Shown here piece after piece: positions 32,624 through 40,055 of a stretch of 64,000 nucleotides of DNA. How positions within the stretch are numbered: position 1 is the first letter of the stretch; the number at the start of each line of letters is the position of its first letter. Position numbers and translations under genes: made by a program. The DNA is from CAYOXD01 sp964407825 (lineage in GTDB: Bacteria > Desulfobacterota > Desulfobacteria > Desulfobacterales > JAFDDL01), in NCBI GenBank assembly GCA_964407825.1, contig CAYOXD010000002.1:44846-108845 (forward strand), written 5' to 3'. The notes below the pieces were generated by a model. It was not told where the DNA came from. It did no database searches and saw nothing but the letters and a program-made list of their open reading frames with translations.

Positions 32624-35275
32624 ATGCCGACTTTACATACGCCGTTATATGACACCCACCGTGCGTCCGGCGCCACCATGACCGCCTTTGGGGGATGGCA
32701 GATGCCGCTTCAGTATAAAAACGGCATTCTTCACGAACATTTGGCGACGCGGGCCCATGCCGGCCTCTTCGATGTATCCCATATGGGTCGCTTCCTCATC
32801 TCCGGTCCGGACGCGCTCGATTTTCTGCAGCATATCCTTTCCAACAATGCCGGTGCCATCGAACTCCTCGAAGCCCAGTATACCATGATTCCCAATGAGG
32901 CGGGAGGGGCCATCGACGATGCGTACCTTTACCGGTTTGTCGAGGACGCGTATTTACTGGTGGTCAATGCCGCCAACCGGGAAAGGGATAGGGCTCACTT
33001 CGAGGCCGTGGCGCGCCGATTTCCCAGGCTGAAGGTCGAGGACAGGACCTTCGACATGGCGATGCTCAGCCTTCAGGGACCTGAATCCAAAGCCGTCCTG
33101 GAGGGGGTGTTGGAGCAAGGCGCGTTGCCCGACCCCATGCGAAACCAGCTCTCAACGGTGCGCATTGCCCGGACCGAGGTCATGATGGGCCGGACGGGAT
33201 ACACCGGTGAACCGGTGGGTTTCGAGCTCTTTTTCCCGGCTGCCGTGGCCGAGCGCCTCTGGCTCCTATTTATCGCCCGAGGCGCCACGGCCTGTGGCCT
33301 TGGGGCCAGGGATACCCTGCGCCTGGAGGCAGGCCTTCCCCTGCATGGTCACGAACTAGGGACGGGGCCGGACGATCAGGAGATCCCGATTTTCGCCCTT
33401 CCCCTGGCCAGGTTTGCCGTCAGCCTCTCCCCCCTGAAGGGGGACTTTATCGGCCGGACCGCACTGACCCGTCAATTCTGGACGCTGAAAAAGATCATCG
33501 ATCGGGACTACTCGGATATATCTGCCCTGCCCCGGCTCATCAAGCCGGTGGAGATCACCGGAAGGGGCGTAGCCCGGGCTGGCGACCCGGTCTATGCCGG
33601 ACAGCGCCTGGCCGGTCATATCACCAGCGGCACGGTTGTTCCTTTCTGGCATTTCGAGGGAACGGGGGTCTATGGACAGCGGACGGATCAAACCGCCAAG
33701 CGGGCCATCGCCCTGGGACTGGTGGACAGCGCGCTTGTGGATGGGGAGGAGGTAGAAGTTGAAGTCAGGGGAAAACGCGTTTCAGCCCGAATCGTCCCCT
33801 ATCACCTTAGGAACGAGGCGCCGCCTTTTGCCAGGCCCATCACCTGCCATGATTTTTCCCCCATCGAGCCGGTGGATGCTTCCAGGAACGTCGGCTTGAG
33901 GACCAGGGCCCGTTCGTTGGTTGAAAGGGCCATGGACAACACCCTCTGGCGAAGGCAGGCCTGTATCAATCTCATTCCTTCCGAGATGACCCCCTCCCCT
34001 GCCGTCCGGTGGCTGTCCATCATGGACCCGGCGGGCCGCTATGCCGAGCACAAGCCCCTGAAGGCCTTCTGCGAACAGGAGGTGTTCTATTACCAGGGAA
34101 CGGATTTTATCGCCGAGGTCGAGGCCCTCCTGGTGCGGGAGATGCGCCGGTACCTGGGATGCGCCGAAGTGGAGATGCGGCCCATTTCCGGTCAGATGGC
34201 CAATTCGGCCGTTTTCAGCGCTCTGGTGGATTTCCGAAACCGGGCCGACCGGAAAAACGAGCAACAACGCATCCGGAAGGTCTTCAACCATCACATCATC
34301 AGGGGCGGCCATCTCAGCGCCCAGCCCATGGGGGCGATGCGGGACTTTGTGGTACGGGACCCGTTCATCGAGAAACCGGCGGTGATCAATTTTCCGGTTT
34401 TGGCCGACGACCCCTATCAGATCGATATTCCGGCCACCGCCGAGCTGATGGCCGATCACCGGCCGGAGCTGTTGATATTCGGAAAGAGCATGGTGCTCTA
34501 CCGCGAGCCGGTTGCCCAGCTGAGCGCCATCGCCAGGAATCTGAACCTGAACTGCCACATCATGTACGACATGGCCCATGTGCTGGGACTCGTGGGACCA
34601 CACTTCCAGATGCCCTTTGCGGAAGGGGCGACCCTTGTCACCGGATCGACCCACAAGACCTTCTTCGGGACCCAGCGGGGTCTCATCGCTTGCAACTATC
34701 AGAAGGGCCAACTCGGCTGGGACCTGTGGGAGGCTATCCAGAGAAGGAGTTTTCCCGGAAGCACCAGCAACCACCATCTGGGAACCCTGCTGGGGCTACT
34801 CATGGCCGCCTACGAAATGAACGCCTTCGGCGCCGCCTACCAGAAAGACGTTATTCAAAACGCAAAAGCCTTTGCCCGGGCCCTGCGTGATTGCGGGCTG
34901 CAGGTGGCGGGAAATTCCGACATCGGCTTCACGGAAACCCATCAGGTGATCATTCACGTGGGATATGCCGAAGCCCCCCGCATGGCCCGACGCTTGGAGC
35001 GAAACAACATCATCGTCAACTATCAGGCAGCGCCCCAGGAGGAAGGATTCACGGCTGCCGGCGCCCTTCGCATGGGGGTTTCCGAAATGACCCGCTTCGG
35101 CATGGGCTCTGGCGACTTTCAACACCTCGCCGGATTGATCCATGACGTGGTCGTGCACGACCGGGACGTCCAGGGGGCGGTCGCTGATTTTCGAAAAAAA
35201 TTTGATCACCTGTCATACTGCTTTACAGACGCCGATCTCGAGGGCCGGCTCCAGCGTCTTCATACCTTGGTATAG
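32624..35275 (+). CDS. gcvT-glyA: Aminomethyltransferase-serine hydroxymethyltransferase fusion (GcvT-GlyA)
   Basis: 883 residues in one uninterrupted frame. Residues about 1-390 are GcvT, the T-protein that releases ammonia from the H-protein intermediate and makes 5,10-methylene-tetrahydrofolate: LYDTHRASGATMTAFGGWQM, LFDVSHMGRF, GRTGYTGEPVGFELFF, LGARDTLRLEAGLPL. From about 420, serine hydroxymethyltransferase begins: LWRRQACINLIPSEMTPSPA, then MRPISGQMANSAVFSAL, YDMAHVLGL, and the PLP Lys678 in TGSTHKTFFGTQRG. SHMT uses the methylene-THF with a second glycine to give serine, so the fusion joins consecutive steps. It diverges from the Lrp gene. Only a weak GGGA precedes the ATG. Confidence 0.93.
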   Translation: MPTLHTPLYDTHRASGATMTAFGGWQMPLQYKNGILHEHLATRAHAGLFDVSHMGRFLISGPDALDFLQHILSNNAGAIELLEAQYTMIPNEAGGAIDDAYLYRFVEDAYLLVVNAANRERDRAHFEAVARRFPRLKVEDRTFDMAMLSLQGPESKAVLEGVLEQGALPDPMRNQLSTVRIARTEVMMGRTGYTGEPVGFELFFPAAVAERLWLLFIARGATACGLGARDTLRLEAGLPLHGHELGTGPDDQEIPIFALPLARFAVSLSPLKGDFIGRTALTRQFWTLKKIIDRDYSDISALPRLIKPVEITGRGVARAGDPVYAGQRLAGHITSGTVVPFWHFEGTGVYGQRTDQTAKRAIALGLVDSALVDGEEVEVEVRGKRVSARIVPYHLRNEAPPFARPITCHDFSPIEPVDASRNVGLRTRARSLVERAMDNTLWRRQACINLIPSEMTPSPAVRWLSIMDPAGRYAEHKPLKAFCEQEVFYYQGTDFIAEVEALLVREMRRYLGCAEVEMRPISGQMANSAVFSALVDFRNRADRKNEQQRIRKVFNHHIIRGGHLSAQPMGAMRDFVVRDPFIEKPAVINFPVLADDPYQIDIPATAELMADHRPELLIFGKSMVLYREPVAQLSAIARNLNLNCHIMYDMAHVLGLVGPHFQMPFAEGATLVTGSTHKTFFGTQRGLIACNYQKGQLGWDLWEAIQRRSFPGSTSNHHLGTLLGLLMAAYEMNAFGAAYQKDVIQNAKAFARALRDCGLQVAGNSDIGFTETHQVIIHVGYAEAPRMARRLERNNIIVNYQAAPQEEGFTAAGALRMGVSEMTRFGMGSGDFQHLAGLIHDVVVHDRDVQGAVADFRKKFDHLSYCFTDADLEGRLQRLHTLV

Positions 35276-35707
35276 ACCCGCTGCCACTGGCGGGCCTGTG
35301 GCGATAGCTTCCTTCCAATTGGTTCCCCACCCCCCTTTTTGGGTGAACGACATCCGCGATTCGATCAGGCTGAACCGCTCCGGGGATAGACGGATACTCC
35401 GTAGGATTCCACATACACAATAATTATTATAAGGATCGCTATGTTACAGGATATGCACAGGTCGCTGGCCCCTTATTGAAGGGTATTCCCTTCATTATAG
35501 CCTTCCCCAGACTCGGCTCGATAAGTCGTTTACATAAAAATACAAGAAGTTATCTTCGATACCATCCCCCATGGCATAGCTATTGCTGCACATTCCCCCA
35601 GAAGGCCCCGAAACCCACTGGGGCGTTCCGGGCATCTGCCAAGGGCTGCAAGCGCTGAGGAGATTGAACCGAACCCTGGATAGCCGAATACGTCGAGGAA
35701 TACTGCC
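35276..35707. other. Long leader with two related segments before the GT2 gene
   Basis: A stretch of 432 bases without a convincing gene. Two similar segments occur: TGAACCG-led blocks at 35371 and 35665 agree at about 25 of 35 positions, and each is preceded by a GGC(G)ATAGCT block (35300 and 35573). A small hairpin TGAAGGG/CCCTTCA lies at about 35477. The second copy carries a good sigma-54-like site, the first a damaged one. No recognised riboswitch. Confidence 0.5.
35572..35587 (+). promoter_or_regulatory. Sigma-54-type promoter before the GT2 gene
   Basis: TGGCATAGCTATTGCT has the GG (35573-35574) and GC (35585-35586) of the -24/-12 elements, separated by exactly 10 bases, with TGGCA and TTGCT close to consensus. 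It lies about 120 bases before the start codon. RpoN-dependent control would require an enhancer-binding activator, not seen here. Confidence 0.55.
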
Positions 35708-37201
35708 ATGAGCATAGCAACAATGAATATTCAATCGAAGGAATTTATCAGACCGGTCTGCCCTGATCCCTTGGAGCCGCCGGCCAGGACAGAAGATGGA
35801 AATGAAACACGAACCGGCCGGCGCAGGCTTGTCATCAGCCTGGTGGTGATACTGATCGCGGCGGGTTGCGCGCTGTGGTTCTCGATGGGCAGTTGGCGCC
35901 ATCTGGCAGCGATACGGGCCGGCCTGGGAAGGTATTTTCTAGGATTGCCGCTCCTGTGGATAGCCGTTGGCTTTATGGCGCTGCATGCGGGGGTTCTGAT
36001 TTGGCGCATCGTATTGTTCAAGATGTATCGCCCCGTTCCAAGTTGCAGCGACGATGAATTGCCGAGGTGCACGGTGGTGGTACCGGCCTATAATGAGGGG
36101 ATGATGGTATTGAAGACCCTCGAAAGCCTGGCAAGCAGTGATTATCCACCGGAAAAAGTGCAAATGATAGCCGTTGATGACGGCAGTGTGGACGACACCT
36201 GGCAGTGGATCAAAACCGCTGGCAAGCGGTTCGGCGATCGACTCCTGTGCATCCAACTCCCACAGAACAGAGGGAAACGCCATGCGCTTCACGCCGGATT
36301 CTTGAAGGGCACGGGCGATGTATATGTGACGGTGGACAGCGATTCCATTGTCGCGCCGCAAACGCTTCGGAACCTGGTCAGCCCCTTTGTCGCATCCGCG
36401 CGGGTCGGTGCCGTTGCCGGTAACGTCCGGGTACTCAACCATCATCGGGGCTTCATCCCCCGCATGCTGAACGTGGTTTTTGTCTACAGCTTTGATTTTA
36501 TCCGTGCCACCCAAAGCATGGTCAATACGGTCATGTGCACCCCGGGGGCGCTCTCCGCCTATCGCCGGGATATCGTCATGCGGGTCCTTCCGGTATGGCT
36601 GAATCAAAAGTTCTGCGGCCGGCCGGCCAATATCGGGGAGGACCGTGCCATGACCAACCTGATCCTGCGGGAGGGCTATCGCGTTCTGTTTCAGGAGAAC
36701 GCAAAGGTCTTCACGGATGTCCCTACCCACTACACGAAGCTGTGCAAAATGCTGCTTCGCTGGGGACGCAGCAATGTCCGGGAAACCATCGTCATGAGCC
36801 GGTTCGCCTTCCGCCCATTCCGTGACGAGCCGATGCTCGGGGCGCGAATCAATCTGCTCTTGGGCGGTCTCAACTTAACGGCATCTCAGTTCATGCTGAT
36901 GCTGACATGGGTGTCGATCCTGCTCTATCCCGGCGTCATTTACCTCAATATCGCCTGCGGTATGGTGATGACCTCCAGTCTCAGCGCGGCCCTGTATGCC
37001 TGGCGATACCGCTCCCTGGGCTTTATCTGGGCCTATGCGTACAGCTTCTTCTGGTTTGCAAGCCTCTTCTGGATCATCCCCTATGCCATCGTCACCCCCC
37101 ATCGAACCGGATGGCTGACCCGTGAGCTGCCGTCCCCCCGTGTGGGCAGCAATGCGCATGGCTTTGAGGGTGAACATCTGCGTCTCCCGCATGCAGCCTA
37201 A
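35708..37201 (+). CDS. Membrane glycosyltransferase, family 2 (polysaccharide synthase type)
   Basis: 497 residues. Two N-terminal membrane segments (VISLVVILIAAGCALWF and LPLLWIAVGFMALHAGVLIW) precede the GT2 catalytic domain: VVPAYNEG, IAVDDGSVDDTW, TVDSDS (DxD) and GEDRAMTN. The acceptor-site motif Q-x-x-R-W appears as MLLRWGRSN. More membrane segments follow. This is the plan of hyaluronan, chitin-oligosaccharide, cellulose and poly-GlcNAc synthases, which polymerise a sugar and extrude it. The product is unknown. GAGGA precedes the ATG. It converges with the next gene, 7 bases apart. Confidence 0.85.
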   Translation: MSIATMNIQSKEFIRPVCPDPLEPPARTEDGNETRTGRRRLVISLVVILIAAGCALWFSMGSWRHLAAIRAGLGRYFLGLPLLWIAVGFMALHAGVLIWRIVLFKMYRPVPSCSDDELPRCTVVVPAYNEGMMVLKTLESLASSDYPPEKVQMIAVDDGSVDDTWQWIKTAGKRFGDRLLCIQLPQNRGKRHALHAGFLKGTGDVYVTVDSDSIVAPQTLRNLVSPFVASARVGAVAGNVRVLNHHRGFIPRMLNVVFVYSFDFIRATQSMVNTVMCTPGALSAYRRDIVMRVLPVWLNQKFCGRPANIGEDRAMTNLILREGYRVLFQENAKVFTDVPTHYTKLCKMLLRWGRSNVRETIVMSRFAFRPFRDEPMLGARINLLLGGLNLTASQFMLMLTWVSILLYPGVIYLNIACGMVMTSSLSAALYAWRYRSLGFIWAYAYSFFWFASLFWIIPYAIVTPHRTGWLTRELPSPRVGSNAHGFEGEHLRLPHAA

Positions 37202-37208
37202 GGGGGCT

Positions 37209-38612
37209 TCAGGGCCGCTGGATCAGGGTGAACACCACCACCTCGGGGGGGCAGTTGAACCTTACGGGAATGCCTGAGGAGCCGGCTCCCGAGGACGTAT
37301 ATCCCGTCGTGGCACCATGTTGCCAAAGACCGGAGGCGTATCGCCGGGATACCCGGCTGTGGGTGAAAAGCGGGCCTATATAGGGCAGACGGATTTGGCC
37401 GGCATGGGTGTGGCCGCAGAGGCACAGATCCACGTTTCTGCCGTCAAGATCGCGTACAATCTCCGGCGAATGGGACAGGAGGATGGAAAATGCGTCAGCC
37501 GGTACATTGCTGAAGGCCTTTTCAAGATCCTGGCACTGGTAATAGTGCGGATCATCCACGCCCACGATGGACAGGGAGGAGCCGCCTCTTTTGATCGAGA
37601 AACAGTCATTGACGAGGAGACAGATCCCCGAATCCTCCAGTTCAGGTGCAATCCCCAGACAGTCGTGGTTTCCCAGGATACCGAAAACACCGTCCGGCAC
37701 CTGAATCTGCCGGACAAACCGTGCCAGGGATTGGTTGGCATCGCTGAAATCTCCATACATTTCCATGCGATAATCCCCACCCAGCAGACAGATGTCCACC
37801 TCCAGATCCTTGACAAGGTCCATGAGACGATCGCATAGCCCGTTTACCCCGTCGAGGTGGAGGTCGCTGATAAAGAGAATCCGGTAGCCGTCGAAGGGGG
37901 CCGCCAGCCGATCGAAGGCGAGCGGGATGTTCGTTATCTGCACGTCCAGGGCGTTTTTTTCCCCCCGCTCGTAAAGCCCCAGCGCCTTGAACATCCCCTT
38001 CATGATCCAGCGGTAGTAGATCACGTTTTCAAAATTCAAAAGGCGCGCAAAGGGAGACAGGGCCGTGTGGCATGCCCGCCATTCGCGAAAGCCGAAGCGG
38101 GATCGAATGATTCGCCCGGTATCGCAATTGGGGGTAAAAAGGAACGATAGCCTTTTTTTCATCAGGGATCCCAGCAGGATGCTCGCTGAAAACACCAGCA
38201 GGGTGGCCAGGAAAACCGACCAGGAAAGTCGATACGCCCATTTGCAAAGAAGCAGGGGAAATGCCCCTTCAAAGACTTGATCGAAGAGGGGGAGGGTCTC
38301 GCCCTCCTTGAACCCCATGCGGCGCTTCAGAAAGCTGGTGAAAAGATCCCCCAGCATACTGGTCCCGGCGATGAGCGAACTCATGGGAAGGGACAGGCCC
38401 ATGAGGCCACCGCATAGCCCCCCTGCCAGGATGCCACTGAGGAGCCCGCCCCAGGTCTTGTGGTGTCCCAGGAGGGGTTGCCCATCCGCCAGCCTTCGGC
38501 CGTTATCCACGGGGCGCCGCCTCAGCCCGGGCCATAGGGCGGCCGCCAGCATCGGCGTCCCATTGGTGACCATTAGTATCAGCCAGAACTTAAAGATCAG
38601 CAGGTTCCCCAC
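37209..38612 (-). CDS. CarS-like CDP-lipid synthase fused to a metallophosphoesterase
   Basis: 467 residues from a GTG at 38612, 9 bases after GGGGGGAG. Residues 1-150 are a multi-pass membrane domain with the CarS/CDP-archaeol-synthase-type signature: TNGTPMLAAAL, GRRLADGQPLLGHHKTWGG, MGDLF-type GTSMLGDLFTSFLKRRMG, and FDQ. Residues about 215-467 are a calcineurin-like phosphoesterase with FISDLHLDG, GGDYRMEMYGDF, GILGNHDCLG and CGHTHAGQI. CarS activates an isoprenoid ether lipid with CTP in archaea; bacterial relatives are poorly defined. The phosphoesterase part resembles membrane-linked YkuE/LpxG-type enzymes acting on lipids. A fused enzyme that makes and hydrolyses a nucleotide-linked lipid is a possibility. 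It follows lpdA by 27 bases. Confidence 0.8.
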   Translation of the reverse strand: MGNLLIFKFWLILMVTNGTPMLAAALWPGLRRRPVDNGRRLADGQPLLGHHKTWGGLLSGILAGGLCGGLMGLSLPMSSLIAGTSMLGDLFTSFLKRRMGFKEGETLPLFDQVFEGAFPLLLCKWAYRLSWSVFLATLLVFSASILLGSLMKKRLSFLFTPNCDTGRIIRSRFGFREWRACHTALSPFARLLNFENVIYYRWIMKGMFKALGLYERGEKNALDVQITNIPLAFDRLAAPFDGYRILFISDLHLDGVNGLCDRLMDLVKDLEVDICLLGGDYRMEMYGDFSDANQSLARFVRQIQVPDGVFGILGNHDCLGIAPELEDSGICLLVNDCFSIKRGGSSLSIVGVDDPHYYQCQDLEKAFSNVPADAFSILLSHSPEIVRDLDGRNVDLCLCGHTHAGQIRLPYIGPLFTHSRVSRRYASGLWQHGATTGYTSSGAGSSGIPVRFNCPPEVVVFTLIQRP

Positions 38613-38639
38613 AATGGTTGCTCCCCCCTGGGGGCGTCC

Positions 38640-40046
38640 TCATGGGGGCGCCCCGTGAATGGCCCTTCCGGCGACAGCGCCGAGGCCTTCCATGACCAGC
38701 TCTGAAATTGTCGGATGGGCATGGATCATCTTTGAAACGCTTTCCGGTAAAATGCCTGAGGACTTGGCCAGCAGGACCTCGTGGATAATTTCCGTGGCAT
38801 CGTGTCCCACGATATGCGCCCCCAGGATCGCACCACCGTCCGGCTCATGGAGAATCTTGATGAGACCGTCCGGCTTTCCGATGGCCTTTGCCTTGCCGAT
38901 CCCCCGGTAGGGAAAGACGGTTTTCCGGAAGGTGATATGCGCCTCCAGGGCCTGGGATTCTTTCAAACCGAAGCTCGCCACCTGGGGTTCGCAGTAGATG
39001 GCCGAGGGCACCTCATCGAGCCGGATCCCCTCCTCCATGTCCTCCTGTCCAGCCATGCGCGCCACTGCGATTTCTGCCTCCTTGGATGCCACATGAGCCA
39101 ACTGAGGGGTCTTTACGACATCGCCGATGGCATAGATTCCCGGCACCCGGGTCTCGCCGTAGGCCCCAACGGGGATATAGCCCCTTTCCGTTTCGATCCC
39201 CACCCCCTCCAGCCCCAGGCCTTCCGTGCTGGGAACCCGTCCGAAGACGCACAGGGCCCTTTCCGCCTCGACGCTCTCCCGTCGGCCGTCCGATGCCTCC
39301 AATAGAACCGAAACTCCCTTTTCATGCCTTTCCATGGACAGGGCACGGGTAGCGACCCGGATGTCGATGCCCCGCTTTTTGAAGGACTTGGCCAGTACGG
39401 CAACGATCTCTTCATCCTCCAGGGGGAGCAGATGGGGAGCCATCTCCACCAGGGTCACCTTGACCCCGAAGCCGCTCATGATATAGGCGAATTCGCAGCC
39501 GATGGCGCCGGCGCCCAGAATGACCAGGCTGCCTGGCAGATCGGTCATGGCCAGGATGCCGTTGGAGGACAACACCTGCCTTTCGTCGAATTCAAAACCG
39601 GGCAGCGTAAAGGGCATCGACCCGGTGGCGATGAGGATGTTCCGGCAGCGGACCCGCGTCCCGTCCCCAAGGCTCACTTCCCCTGTCGCGGCGATGGTGG
39701 CAGTATCGCGGATCACCGTTACCGCGTATTTCTTCAGCAGGTATTCGACACCCTTTACCAGAAGTTTGGCGGCCTGGCGGGAATTTTTATTCACGCTGGC
39801 GTAATCCAGTCCCGAGATATCCACGCTCACACCAATGGATTTCATCTCCTTGATGGAATCCAAGAGGCCTGCCTGATGGATCAGGTTCTTGGAGGGGATG
39901 CAGCCCCAGTTAAGGCACACCCCACCCACCTGATTCTTTTCAATGACGCAGGCCTTCAGTCCCAGTTGGGCCGCCCGGATCGCGCCCACATAGCCGCCTG
40001 GGCCGGCACCGATGATGGCGACGTCATACTCGCTTGTCTCTCCCAC
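38640..40046 (-). CDS. lpdA: Dihydrolipoyl dehydrogenase
   Basis: Flavoprotein that reoxidises dihydrolipoyl groups with NAD+, the L-protein of glycine cleavage and 2-oxoacid dehydrogenases. 468 residues from a GTG preceded by GGGAGG. The FAD motif is IIGAGPGGYVGAIRAAQ, the redox disulfide is C44/C49 (GGVCLNWGCIPSK) and the catalytic His-Glu is in HAHPTISELVMEGL. It starts 9 bases after the second Hsp70 gene, so it is in the chaperone operon and not with the other glycine cleavage genes 9-12 kb away. No 2-oxoacid dehydrogenase genes are in the window. Confidence 0.95.
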   Translation of the reverse strand: MGETSEYDVAIIGAGPGGYVGAIRAAQLGLKACVIEKNQVGGVCLNWGCIPSKNLIHQAGLLDSIKEMKSIGVSVDISGLDYASVNKNSRQAAKLLVKGVEYLLKKYAVTVIRDTATIAATGEVSLGDGTRVRCRNILIATGSMPFTLPGFEFDERQVLSSNGILAMTDLPGSLVILGAGAIGCEFAYIMSGFGVKVTLVEMAPHLLPLEDEEIVAVLAKSFKKRGIDIRVATRALSMERHEKGVSVLLEASDGRRESVEAERALCVFGRVPSTEGLGLEGVGIETERGYIPVGAYGETRVPGIYAIGDVVKTPQLAHVASKEAEIAVARMAGQEDMEEGIRLDEVPSAIYCEPQVASFGLKESQALEAHITFRKTVFPYRGIGKAKAIGKPDGLIKILHEPDGGAILGAHIVGHDATEIIHEVLLAKSSGILPESVSKMIHAHPTISELVMEGLGAVAGRAIHGAPP

Positions 40047-40055
40047 GTATCCTCC

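Noticed and set aside
33782..34777. Minus-strand and frame-shifted ORFs inside gcvT-glyA
   Set aside because: They overlap the SHMT half, which has its PLP Lys and other motifs; none shows a domain.
35223..35715. Short minus-strand ORFs in the leader of the GT2 gene
   Set aside because: No ribosome-binding sites or domains; the region is better explained as a duplicated regulatory leader.
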